NCBI GenBank assembly: GCA_012728025.1 | Contig: JAAYFX010000037.1 | Location: forward strand, 1-22,196 | Reading direction: 5' to 3' | Source of the DNA: Clostridiales bacterium | Lineage (GTDB): Bacteria > Bacillota > Clostridia > Oscillospirales > Oscillospiraceae | DNA: 22,196 nt | Shown: in pieces, positions 14,817 to 22,160 of the stretch | Position numbering within the stretch: position 1 is the first letter of the stretch | How the letters are laid out: each line of letters starts with the position of its first letter | Translations under genes and position numbers: made by a program | Notes under the pieces: model-generated | Seen by the model: the letters and a program-made list of their open reading frames with translations, nothing else | Told to the model about the DNA's origin: nothing | Databases searched by the model: none

Positions 14817-15010
14817 ATAAACCTCCATTCGCTTCGGACACTGCCAGCCTAAAAACATCTTCGTTTACAATAGGTTTTCATAAGTTTGAGCCTCGGCTGC
14901 GGTTTTGATGCAGCGGCCCTTGTGTTAAGCCCTTTACCTTAAAGCTTCATTCCAAAAGCACTCTGAAAGAGAAAAGCGCCTTTTGGCGGAATCATTTGCG
15001 CTAATAAGTT
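14817..15010 (-). promoter_or_regulatory. Structured 5' leader of the mtaD-ahcY operon
   Basis: The predicted mRNA leader is about 185 bases and unusually rich in pairing. The first element has ATTCC/GGAAT (14949-14953 with 14988-14992) enclosing a GCC-AAAA-GGC hairpin (14978-14987) and a CTCT/AGAG hairpin. An alternative pairing of CCAAAAG with CTTTTG(G) (14952-14958 with 14980-14986) excludes the small hairpin. The second element is a 10-bp stem with a 3-base bulge: GAGCC and GCTGC (14888-14900) with GCAGC and GGCCC (14910-14919). No SAM, SAH or purine riboswitch consensus was recognised. Together with 15011-15179 this is a 363-base stretch without a gene. Confidence 0.45.
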
Positions 15011-15039
15011 ATTTTAACATTTTCTTTTAGATAAAACAA
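15011..15039 (-). promoter_or_regulatory. Promoter of mtaD-ahcY operon
   Basis: On the minus strand, TTGTTT (15034-15039), a 17-base spacer and TAAAAT (15011-15016) preceded by TG, which makes an extended -10. Predicted start near 15004. Confidence 0.6.
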
Positions 15040-15075
15040 CAAATTTGGACAAGAATTTAATCCTCTGTCTTCGAC

Positions 15076-15126
15076 AAAAAATATTCACCGGACAAGCTAT
15101 ACTGAGCATAAACTTATCCGGCGAAT
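15076..15126 (-). terminator. Terminator of the spoIIE unit
   Basis: CCGGACAAG (15088-15096) pairs with CTTATCCGG (15113-15121), extended by ATTC/GAAT past one mismatch (15083-15086 with 15123-15126). On the minus strand it is followed by six T (15076-15081). It lies about 55 bases past the small gene downstream of spoIIE. Confidence 0.85.
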
Positions 15127-15179
15127 AAAGCGCCTTGCATTATATTAATTTGAGCCTTCGCCCCAAAGCTTTAGTTTTT

Positions 15180-15584
15180 TTAAACTCCGCACAGCCTTAA
15201 GGTCAGCCATGCTATTGTTGTGGCCGCCGCCCCCGCAGCCACAAAAAAGGGTGCTGGCAGCTTTGAAAATAAACTTTTTCGCCGGCGGGGCGCTCTTTTC
15301 ACATAGGAGTTTGCAACACGCTGAGCCTGCAGCAAAATTGTTTGACTGTCGGCCCCCCTGCTTTTCAAAACATCCTCCCGAATAACAAAAATCGCCTCCT
15401 CGAAGTATTTGTCCGGCGATTTTACGACTATGACCCTGTGAGAAATACCCTTCATAACATCAAGACCCCCTTGCGGCTCCATTTGTTTCCAGTCTAACCG
15501 CCTGCGGGGTTTATTATTCAGAAATCTTTCCCAAAGCCTCATTAATCGCAGTTTTAAGAGGCGGCCCTTCTCCCGCTCAATCAT
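15180..15584 (-). CDS. Small basic protein with C-terminal membrane anchor, downstream of spoIIE
   Basis: A 134-residue protein of unknown function. Residues 1-45 are strongly basic (several Lys/Arg clusters). Residues 46-97 form a probable alpha/beta core ('GISHRVIVVKSPDKYFEEAI', 'VIREDVLKSRG', 'LLQAQRVANSYV'). Residues 98-107 are Arg/Lys rich and 108-128 form one membrane helix ('LPAPFFVAAGAAATTIAWL'), giving a tail-anchored layout with the N-terminus inside by the positive-inside rule. ATG 15584 has AAAGGG 8 bases upstream, within the end of spoIIE. A shorter start at Met44 ('MKGISHRV') with an upstream GGGGG is possible. It starts 3 bases after the spoIIE stop, so it is co-expressed with it, but a sporulation role is only inferred from position. 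Confidence 0.75.
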   Translation of the reverse strand: MIEREKGRLLKLRLMRLWERFLNNKPRRRLDWKQMEPQGGLDVMKGISHRVIVVKSPDKYFEEAIFVIREDVLKSRGADSQTILLQAQRVANSYVKRAPRRRKSLFSKLPAPFFVAAGAAATTIAWLTLRLCGV

Positions 15585-15587
15585 AGA

Positions 15588-17924
15588 CTAAACCCTTTCA
15601 TCAACTCTGATGGCAAGAACCGTCATGTCATCCTCACAGCCATATTGGCGCACAGCACAACGCAAAGTGTCCTTGGCCAGAGTTTTTGTGTCCGTTCCAT
15701 CGCTTTTAATAAGTATTTCCCGCAGCCAAGCGTCATTTTTTTCCACCATAACGCCATCACTGGCTATAAGGGCAAGATTGCCGGGTTTTAAGCGCATACG
15801 GACAATATCCGGAGCGCTTCCCTCCCCCGCACAAATTCCGGCGGCAAGGCTTTCCCCCCGAACTCTGCGGATAACCTTTCCGCTTTTAACAAAGGATGGC
15901 GCCGCCCCATATTTATAAAAGCAGGTTTCTCCGGTAAATAAATCCACACACATAAGGTCAATGGTGGAATACCCCCACTCTTCCCCGTTTTTAAGAAGAA
16001 GCACAGAGTTTAAAATCTTCATTGCCACAGCAGGGGCAATCCCCGCCCTTAGAAAACCTTCCAGTGTGCGTACGGCGTTAATACTCTCTTTGGCGGCATC
16101 CTCTCCGCTTCCCATGCCGTCGGCAAGAATAACGCATAAAATCCCTTGGTCGGTTTTAAAATAGGTTCCCCTGTCTCCGCTTACAGGCTCCCCTTTTTTC
16201 TTAAGCCCTGCAATTCCAACGCTTGCAACTAACGGCTCTGCCTCCACCAGCACCAAGCGCCTGTCAGAAATTTCATCCTCGTTTTGCAGTTTGCAAAGCC
16301 TTACCCCCAGCACATTGGAAATAACCTCAAGATAATTTCCCTGCCGCAGGAGAGGCCCCAGCCTGCCGCTTTCAACAATGGCACGAAGCCTTCCTCTATT
16401 ATCACGAAATACGGAAACATCGGCGTCTATGTCCATAGTGCGTAAAAAGCGCCTTAATCGCCTTTCCGCAAGGGGGTCTGCCCCCTTTGCAGAGGTAAGC
16501 TCCTTTGCAACGCCCTCTATAATATCCGCAAGCTCCTTATACTGCCCATAGGCCGCCGCACGGTTTTCGTTTAGCCTGCTTTTAAACTGACGTCTGTACA
16601 TCAGCGCCCGCAGCTCTGCGTTTACAGCATTTATAAACGAGTAGTGGGATGGACATTTTTCCACAAAACGTTCGGCCAAATCTTCCTTTTCCAGCTTTCC
16701 CCTTCTTAGCATAGGCTCTGTGGCATCGTTCATAATGGCTAAGGTGTCCATAAAATCCCTCTGCCAGCAGCTTTGCTTGTGCTTGCAGGAGGCGCAAACA
16801 GTCTCTGCCGCCCTGTCAAAAACCATTGCAACATCACTGTCGTTTTGGCCTCCGTTAATACTTCGAAAAACCGTTCCGTAAAGCTCACGAAAAGCAGAGC
16901 TTATCCTCTCTGCTCTGGCGGCGGCATAATACCTAAGTCCGGATTCCCCTGTGCCAGCTGAAGGAAGTCTTGCAATGCCCCCAACATATTCAAGGAGGGT
17001 TTCGGGAATAAGAGCAAAAATAACCGTCGCCGCAAACACCTCGAACATAAGCTCCAAGCGAAGCTGGACACCCCAAGTCCACAGCACCGCCACAGTGTTT
17101 GCTATTATATAGCTTAAAAGAAACAAAAGCCTGCCATGCTTTGAAAAAACTCCGCCTATAAGCCCTGCAAAGGAATAGGCCATAACAAAGAAAATGTCAC
17201 CTCCGGCGGCCATATCCATGGCTATACCCAAAACCGTTCCGGCAGCGCAACCGGGGAGCATTCCCCCTTTATAGGCCGCTGTCAAGACCACCAGCAGGGA
17301 GAAAAACCTGCCCACGGAAACAACATTTGCAACAGTAACCGAGGTAAGGGACATTAAAAGGCAGGAAAACAGCACCAATATGCCTATGGCCTGCCTGCGC
17401 TCGGCCTGCTCCCCTGCTTCCTTTTCAGGAGTTAGAGCTTGGGCAAAAAACCAGCAGGAGGCTCCCGCCAAAACAACCTCTGAAAAAACACTGACGGCAT
17501 CGGGAAAACTATCTATAAATTCAAAGGTGTTTAAAAACGAGGTAATTGCCGTAAGAATACTTACAACCAAAGGCATAAACCAGCCTTTTTTTATAAGCTG
17601 TGTCTCCCGAAAAACAAAGGAAACTGTGAACACCAAAGTTATGGTTGCTACATATTTTATTCCCCAATCAAAGCCCCCAACGAATATATAGGCAAGACAG
17701 GCTCCTAAAAGGCAGAATATACCGCTTGCCTCCGCTCCCGCTCTGCCCACTATGCCGATGCCAAAGGGAGCAAGATTTGTCATCACCACCGAGCAGGACA
17801 TGGCAAAGCCCAGAATGAAATTCAAGGCATAGCCTGCCGCCTGCCTTACCTTTGGCTTATCCCTTACTTGCGCAAGTGACATTAGTGTCAAGCGCCGATT
17901 TTTAAAGCTTTCCTTTGCTGACAT
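15588..17924 (-). CDS. spoIIE: Stage II sporulation protein E (PP2C-type phosphatase)
   Basis: A 778-residue membrane phosphatase. In sporulating cells it sits at the asymmetric septum and dephosphorylates SpoIIAA, releasing sigma-F in the forespore. Residues about 20-310 contain around ten hydrophobic segments. A central cytosolic region follows, including a Cys cluster 'CASCKHKQSCW'. The C-terminal PP2C domain has the metal motifs Asp602-Gly603 ('DGMGSGEDAA'), Asp723 ('ASDGVM') and Asp765/766 ('CEDDMTVLAIRV'). ATG 17922-17924 is chosen because GGAGGGG lies 6 bases upstream; the in-frame TTG at 17939 overlaps that site. Full length with no break shows that the host very likely forms spores. 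A TATAAT without a good -35 lies just upstream, as in activator-dependent promoters. Confidence 0.95.
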   Translation of the reverse strand: MSAKESFKNRRLTLMSLAQVRDKPKVRQAAGYALNFILGFAMSCSVVMTNLAPFGIGIVGRAGAEASGIFCLLGACLAYIFVGGFDWGIKYVATITLVFTVSFVFRETQLIKKGWFMPLVVSILTAITSFLNTFEFIDSFPDAVSVFSEVVLAGASCWFFAQALTPEKEAGEQAERRQAIGILVLFSCLLMSLTSVTVANVVSVGRFFSLLVVLTAAYKGGMLPGCAAGTVLGIAMDMAAGGDIFFVMAYSFAGLIGGVFSKHGRLLFLLSYIIANTVAVLWTWGVQLRLELMFEVFAATVIFALIPETLLEYVGGIARLPSAGTGESGLRYYAAARAERISSAFRELYGTVFRSINGGQNDSDVAMVFDRAAETVCASCKHKQSCWQRDFMDTLAIMNDATEPMLRRGKLEKEDLAERFVEKCPSHYSFINAVNAELRALMYRRQFKSRLNENRAAAYGQYKELADIIEGVAKELTSAKGADPLAERRLRRFLRTMDIDADVSVFRDNRGRLRAIVESGRLGPLLRQGNYLEVISNVLGVRLCKLQNEDEISDRRLVLVEAEPLVASVGIAGLKKKGEPVSGDRGTYFKTDQGILCVILADGMGSGEDAAKESINAVRTLEGFLRAGIAPAVAMKILNSVLLLKNGEEWGYSTIDLMCVDLFTGETCFYKYGAAPSFVKSGKVIRRVRGESLAAGICAGEGSAPDIVRMRLKPGNLALIASDGVMVEKNDAWLREILIKSDGTDTKTLAKDTLRCAVRQYGCEDDMTVLAIRVDERV

Positions 17925-17948
17925 GGGACACCCCTCCAAAAAAGTTTG

Positions 17949-17972
17949 TTAACATAATTATATTTATGTTAA
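17949..17972 (-). promoter_or_regulatory. Palindrome spanning the spoIIE -10 region
   Basis: TTAACATAA (17949-17957) and TTATGTTAA (17964-17972) form a 9-bp inverted repeat around a 6-base AT centre. TATAAT on the minus strand (17957-17962) lies inside it, but the hexamer 17 bases further upstream (CCCTCT) is no -35. The site could bind a dimeric regulator. Spo0A control is expected from the gene family, but no clear TGTCGAA box was found here. Confidence 0.45.
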
Positions 17973-18042
17973 TCAAAAAAGAGGGTCGTTCTCTGCTGCT
18001 GATTTTTGCTTTATTCAGACAGGAAATGCAGGGAAATAGAAC

Positions 18043-18079
18043 AAAAAAATCCACGACTTGTTTTAGTCGTGGATTTTTT
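18043..18079. terminator. Perfect 15-bp hairpin terminator after murC
   Basis: AAAAAATCCACGACT (18044-18058) pairs with AGTCGTGGATTTTTT (18065-18079) around TGTTTT. A and T tracts on both sides allow either direction; it ends murC on the minus strand and insulates spoIIE. Confidence 0.93.
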
Positions 18080-18083
18080 ATTA

Positions 18084-19460
18084 TCAGTTCTTACGGGCAA
18101 CAAGTCTTTCCCCCAACTTATACACATCCCCCGCTCCGATTGTAAGAATTATATCCCCCGTAGAAGCAGTGGCCGCAAGGGCCTCCTCCAATTCGTCAAA
18201 GGAGGGAAAATACTTGGCATTAGGTATGGTCTTTACTAAATCTGCCGAGGATACTCCATTGGTGTTTTTCTCTCTAGCGGCATAAATTTCCGCAAGGTAG
18301 GCAAGGTCTGCCCTTTTAAGCTGACAGACAAAATCATCAAATAGGGCCTCTGTTCGGGTATAGGTGTGGGGCTGAAAAACTGTTATAACCCGCTTATAGT
18401 TAAGGGTTTCCACAGCATCAATAAGAGCCTTCAGCTCCCCCGGATGGTGGGCATAATCATCATAAATATCTGCCCCATTATATTTTCCTTTAAACTCAAA
18501 GCGCCGCCCCGCTCCCATAAAGCCGGAAAGACCTTCCGCAACGGCCTTCGCTTCAATCTTAAGACAGATGGCAGCGGCGGCGGCCGCAAGGGCATTGTTT
18601 ATATTATGCAGGCCGGGAACATTAAGCCTTGTACGAACAAAAAGTTCACCCTTAAGCATAATGTCAAATTCCGTCCCCGAGCCTTCATGCCTTATATTTT
18701 TTGCATATACATCGGCCTTTTCCGAAATCCCAAAGGTGAAAAGCTGCCTTCCTAAAGGCTCAAGGGCACTCATGGTGTTGGGGTCGTCGGCATTTGCGAT
18801 GATATAGCCGTTTTCCGGCACAAGGGATGCAAATTTTCTGAAAGATGCCTTAACATCCTCGAGGTCTTTAAAGAAATCAAGGTGGTCTGCCTCAATATTA
18901 AGGATGACGGCTATGGTTGGTGAAAAAGAGTGAAAGGAGTTATAGTATTCGCAGGACTCCAAAACTATGGTGTCTCCCTTTCCAACTCTGTGGCCTGCCT
19001 GCAAAAGGGGCAGAGTTCCGCCTATCATAACAGTGGGGTCACTTTCTGCCGCCATCAATATATGAGTTGACATAGAGGTGGTTGTGGTTTTACCATGGGT
19101 GCCGGAAATGCAAAGGGCATTTTTATAGTCCTGCATTATGGCGCCCCAAGCCTCTGTGCGCTCAAACACCGGAATGCCTTTTTCATTTGCCGCCTTTACT
19201 TCGGGGTTTTCGTCATGGACCGCCGCCGTACGGACAACAAAATCAGTATCTCCCTTAATATTATCACTGTTGTGACCTATGCTGACTTCGATACCCATAG
19301 ACCGCAATTTTTCTATTTTTTCACTTTCGCTCATATCCGAACCGTAGATTTTAAGCCCCATTTCCGAGAGAACCTCGGCCAAAGGCGCCATGGAAACCCC
19401 CCCGATTCCAATTAGGTGACCCTTTTTTTCGGGGACGAGAAAGCTTTTAAAGTCTGTCAT
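18084..19460 (-). CDS. murC: UDP-N-acetylmuramate--L-alanine ligase
   Basis: A 458-residue cytosolic Mur ligase that adds L-Ala to UDP-MurNAc using ATP, the first peptide step of peptidoglycan precursor synthesis. Residues 15-25 are the UDP-binding loop ('HLIGIGGVSMAPLAEVL'). The ATP P-loop 'SGTHGKTTTTS' is at 119-129, followed by 'SCEYYNSF', 'NIEADHLDFF', 'GAGRRFEFKG' and 'DDYAHHPGELKA'. ATG 19458-19460 is preferred over the start at 19487 because AAAGGA lies 8 bases upstream. It is transcribed alone, divergently from the CCA enzyme and away from any mur/division cluster. The leader holds a hairpin with a perfect 9-bp stem (19556-19564 with 19570-19578). Confidence 0.95.
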   Translation of the reverse strand: MTDFKSFLVPEKKGHLIGIGGVSMAPLAEVLSEMGLKIYGSDMSESEKIEKLRSMGIEVSIGHNSDNIKGDTDFVVRTAAVHDENPEVKAANEKGIPVFERTEAWGAIMQDYKNALCISGTHGKTTTTSMSTHILMAAESDPTVMIGGTLPLLQAGHRVGKGDTIVLESCEYYNSFHSFSPTIAVILNIEADHLDFFKDLEDVKASFRKFASLVPENGYIIANADDPNTMSALEPLGRQLFTFGISEKADVYAKNIRHEGSGTEFDIMLKGELFVRTRLNVPGLHNINNALAAAAAAICLKIEAKAVAEGLSGFMGAGRRFEFKGKYNGADIYDDYAHHPGELKALIDAVETLNYKRVITVFQPHTYTRTEALFDDFVCQLKRADLAYLAEIYAAREKNTNGVSSADLVKTIPNAKYFPSFDELEEALAATASTGDIILTIGAGDVYKLGERLVARKN

Positions 19461-19596
19461 ATATGTTTTCCTTTCAATGTGCCGCACCCTTGCTTACATA
19501 TTATGGGGTTTGGCGCATAAAACACAGGATTTAGCGCCTTTGCGCTTATATGAAAGCAAAAGGAAAGCCTCCTTTTGCCACACGTGTTAATTTTGG

Positions 19597-19625
19597 TTGT
19601 TTCGCCACTAAAACGGTATTATAAT
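19597..19625 (+). promoter_or_regulatory. Promoter of the CCA-adding enzyme gene
   Basis: TTGTTT (19597-19602), a 17-base spacer and perfect TATAAT (19620-19625). Predicted start near 19632, with a leader of about 130 bases. The -10 is half of a 12-base palindrome shared with murC. Confidence 0.6.
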
Positions 19626-19646
19626 ACAAGTGAATTAACAGTACAA
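19618..19646 (-). promoter_or_regulatory. Promoter of murC
   Basis: On the minus strand, TTGTAC (19641-19646), a 17-base spacer and perfect TATAAT (19618-19623), overlapping the plus-strand -10 within the palindrome GTATTATAATAC (19616-19627). Confidence 0.55.
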
Positions 19647-19690
19647 GTATTATTATTCCATATATTATTATTCCAAGTATTATTAATCCG
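19645..19690. repeat. Three AT-rich tandem-like repeats upstream of cca
   Basis: Units AAGTATTATTATTCCA, TATATTATTATTCCA and AGTATTATTAATCCG follow one another directly. The first two share a 13-base core. They lie in the predicted cca leader, just inside the predicted start. Confidence 0.6.
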
Positions 19691-19761
19691 CTTTTATTCA
19701 TATATGGTTATATCCCATGTAAGCGTCCTTAAAACATTTTTCTCAAAAGGAGTTGCGTTAA

Positions 19762-20958
19762 TTGGCCCTTTTTTCCCCACCTAAATATGTAATAAGCGTT
19801 TTAAACCGTCTTGAGTGCAAAGGCTTTTCGGCCTATCTTGTGGGGGGCTGTGTGCGTGACCTTCTAATCGGCCGCCGACCTGCCGACTGGGATGTATGCA
19901 CAAATGCCCTGCCTTGTGAGATAATGTCGGTTTTTGAACATAGCCGTGACACAGGTTCAAAGCACGGAACAGTAACGGTTTTCGTCGGAAAATCAAAGGT
20001 AGAGGTCACAACCTTTCGCTCTGACGGTAAATATACAGACTATCGCCGTCCGGAAAGCGTCACCTTCATCCCCGACCTTAAGGGCGACCTTGCCCGTCGG
20101 GATTTCACTATGAACGCCATTGCCCTTCCCCTTTCCGGTTTGGCCTTCGACCCCTTCGGCGGTGCAGTAGACATTGAAAACCGCCTTATACGCTGTGTGG
20201 GCGAGCCGAACCAGAGGTTTAACGAAGATGCACTGCGTATGTTGCGGGCTTTGCGTTTTTCCGCTGTATTGGGCTTTGAAATTGAAGAAAGCACACTGGA
20301 AGCCATAGGGGAAAACTCCCTTTTGACAAATTTTCTTGCCGCTGAGAGAGTCTGCTCAGAGCTCCAGTCTGTGCTTATGTCCTCAAAGCCAGAGCTTATA
20401 TCCCAGATGATTTCACTGGGACTTTTGACACGCTATATTAAGGATACGCAGGAAATTGACCTTGCCGCCCTTGCTGCCTTGCCAAAAAGTCGTGCCGAGC
20501 GCTGGGCAGGGCTTTGCGCCCTTTTGCTACAATCAAAAATGATTTCAAATCCGGAGGATTTTTTGCAATCTTTAAGACTTGATTCCTCTACGGTACATAA
20601 GGCCGCTTGTGGAGTAAAGCTTTCTTTAAGTGAGCCACCAAGCTCAAAGCTTATGTGGAAAAAGCTTTTATCCCGCCATGGTACGGACTGTGGAAAATGC
20701 ACAGCCGCCGCCGCAGATGCCCTTTACGGCACAGAGCATACAAAAAAGCTCCGCAGTGTTATTTCCAGCGGCGAGTGCTATTGTTTAAAAAGACTTAAAA
20801 TATCCGGAGATGAGCTTTTGGAGCTGGGCTTTAGGGGCAAAAGACTTGGCGAAGTCCTCTATGAGCTACTGGACCATGTTTTGGCTCATCCAAATGACAA
20901 TGACCTTGAGGTTTTGCTTTCCCTTGCAACGGATATTGCAAAAAGCGATGGCCTTTAG
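19762..20958 (+). CDS. cca: CCA-adding tRNA nucleotidyltransferase (class II)
   Basis: A 398-residue class II nucleotidyltransferase that builds or repairs the 3' CCA end of tRNAs without a template. Seen: the 'LVGGCVRDLLIG' loop (26-37), catalytic Asp42 and Asp44 ('DWDVCT'), 'LARRDFTMNAIAL' (110-122), and 'RFNEDALRMLRALRFSAVLGF' (152-172), which selects nucleotides. The C-terminal half is helical, for tRNA binding, with no HD phosphohydrolase motif. Poly(A) polymerase is the close alternative within the family; the length fits the Firmicutes CCA type. The start is TTG at 19762, with AAAAGGAG 9 bases upstream and no in-frame ATG nearby. The leader carries the AT repeats at 19645-19690. Confidence 0.9.
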   Translation: MALFSPPKYVISVLNRLECKGFSAYLVGGCVRDLLIGRRPADWDVCTNALPCEIMSVFEHSRDTGSKHGTVTVFVGKSKVEVTTFRSDGKYTDYRRPESVTFIPDLKGDLARRDFTMNAIALPLSGLAFDPFGGAVDIENRLIRCVGEPNQRFNEDALRMLRALRFSAVLGFEIEESTLEAIGENSLLTNFLAAERVCSELQSVLMSSKPELISQMISLGLLTRYIKDTQEIDLAALAALPKSRAERWAGLCALLLQSKMISNPEDFLQSLRLDSSTVHKAACGVKLSLSEPPSSKLMWKKLLSRHGTDCGKCTAAAADALYGTEHTKKLRSVISSGECYCLKRLKISGDELLELGFRGKRLGEVLYELLDHVLAHPNDNDLEVLLSLATDIAKSDGL

Positions 20959-21083
20959 GCGCACACTACCCATAATATGGGCGCTCTAGTGAAAATGTTA
21001 AGAATCTCATCCCAAAAGTCTGTTCATAGGGCGGTCATGTAATTTGGCCTGAAGCACAATAAACAGAAAAGAATAAACTTCAA

Positions 21084-21112
21084 GAGTCCGGAGAATTTAT
21101 TTCACCGGACTC
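21084..21112 (-). terminator. Possible terminator after the metallo-hydrolase gene
   Basis: GAGTCCGG (21084-21091) pairs with CCGGACTC (21105-21112) around 13 bases. The following minus-strand sequence is T-rich but has no clean T run, so the call is moderate. Confidence 0.45.
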
Positions 21113-21176
21113 CTGCTTTATATAGCCTGCGGCAACAAAGTTTTTACCGTCGTAACTTCGGCCTTTGCCATGTCTT

Positions 21177-22160
21177 TTACTGCACTGCCCTATACAATAT
21201 GGTGTCCTCGCTGTCATCCCGCACAGCCAAGCCTCTGGTTTCAAGGTGGCGCAGATGACTGTGACATTCACCCACAGCAAACCACTTTTGCGTTATGGGA
21301 AAATCCTCCCAAGAGTTGCAGCGTATCTTCCATGACATTTTGCCGGAGACTTCATAAATCGTAGAGTCGGGATTTTCGCAAAGCACCTTATAACACTCGT
21401 CGAGTCGCTCCTCATGATGCTTTAAAAGCTCGGCAATACGGCCATGAAAATCCCCTGTTTCCCTATGCCCCGGCAGGGCAATACGCACATCGTACTTATC
21501 TATCTCACGAAGGCTATGCAAATAGTCACCGAGGGAGTCCTCAACAAAGTTCCACAAGGTTATATTGGGGGTAATGTCAAACAGCACATGGTCCCCTGTG
21601 AACATAAGCTTCTCGTCTTCTATCCAAAAACACATATGGGCAGGCGTATGCCCCGGAGTCAGCACTGCCCGCAGCTCATAGCCGCCATAGCTTAAAATAT
21701 CCCCATCATCAAGGGGCGTAAAGCCATCAAAATCCGGCTCCGAAGCCATATTCCGAGAGGGAGCTTTAATAAGATGCTTTTCTATAACCTCCTCGGAAAA
21801 TCCTTCCCTTGAAACCTTGATATTATCAAGTTCCCACAATATGCTGCGAGTTTCCCCATACATCCATGGAAGCTCATCACGGCCTATAAACACACGTCGG
21901 CCATTCTTTATCAGTTTTGGAACAAGACCAGAATGGTCGGCGTGTAAATGGGTCAGAAGTATGTCTGTTTCCTCCATCTTTACACCCAAAGCCTTTAATC
22001 CTTCGGTAAGAGATTCCAAGCATTCCGGCCTGTTAAAGCCTGTGTCTATAAGAAGGTTTTCGCCCTCACCAATTATAATGTAGCTGTTAAGCAGTTTTAA
22101 AGGGCTATTTGGAAGGTTTACCCTTATGCGGTAAATGCCTTTAATAATTTCTTCTGGCAT
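21177..22160 (-). CDS. Metallo-beta-lactamase-fold hydrolase with C-terminal helical domain
   Basis: A 327-residue protein of the MBL superfamily, closest by eye to glyoxalase-II/flavin-free MBL hydrolases. The dinuclear metal site is complete: His71, His73, Asp75 and His76 ('THLHADHSG'), His171 ('TPGHTPAHM'), Asp190 ('FTGDHVL') and His232 ('LPGHRE'). Residues about 240-325 form an extra helical region with a winged-helix-like end ('FAVGECHSHLRHLETRGLAV'), as in LACTB2-like and related MBL proteins. The substrate cannot be told; a thioester, lactone or RNA is possible. GGAG lies 6 bases before ATG. The gene is convergent with cca and its upstream neighbour is outside the window. Confidence 0.85.
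   Translation of the reverse strand: MPEEIIKGIYRIRVNLPNSPLKLLNSYIIIGEGENLLIDTGFNRPECLESLTEGLKALGVKMEETDILLTHLHADHSGLVPKLIKNGRRVFIGRDELPWMYGETRSILWELDNIKVSREGFSEEVIEKHLIKAPSRNMASEPDFDGFTPLDDGDILSYGGYELRAVLTPGHTPAHMCFWIEDEKLMFTGDHVLFDITPNITLWNFVEDSLGDYLHSLREIDKYDVRIALPGHRETGDFHGRIAELLKHHEERLDECYKVLCENPDSTIYEVSGKMSWKIRCNSWEDFPITQKWFAVGECHSHLRHLETRGLAVRDDSEDTILYRAVQ

Larger units (their letters stand above)
19461..19761. other. Divergent intergenic region murC/cca with AT-rich repeats
   Basis: This gene-free stretch of about 300 bases holds two hairpins on the murC side (19532-19545 and 19556-19578), the shared promoter region at 19597-19646, and three near-copies of a 15-16-base AT-rich unit (19645-19660, 19661-19675, 19676-19690; core TATTATTATTCC) on the cca side. 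No small gene with a ribosome site is seen. Confidence 0.6.

Noticed and set aside
14888..14919. Resemblance to the SAH riboswitch (GCUGC...GCAGCCGAGGCUC)
   Set aside because: Only a stem and a few bases match from memory; the conserved core and the second helix of the SAH class could not be placed.
15070..15081. TTTTTTGTCGAAGA-like Spo0A box on the minus strand
   Set aside because: TGNCGAA is expected several times by chance in 22 kb, and this copy overlaps the T tract of the spoIIE-unit terminator about 30 bases above the mtaD -35. The position is not convincing.
20965..20992. CACTA-CCCAT...ATGGG...TAGTG hairpin after cca
   Set aside because: No T tract follows and one side has a 5-base bulge, so it was not called a terminator.
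21080..21280. Minus-strand frame of 66 codons past the metallo-hydrolase stop
   Set aside because: Most of it overlaps the hydrolase in another frame; its start has no ribosome site and no homologous motif is visible.
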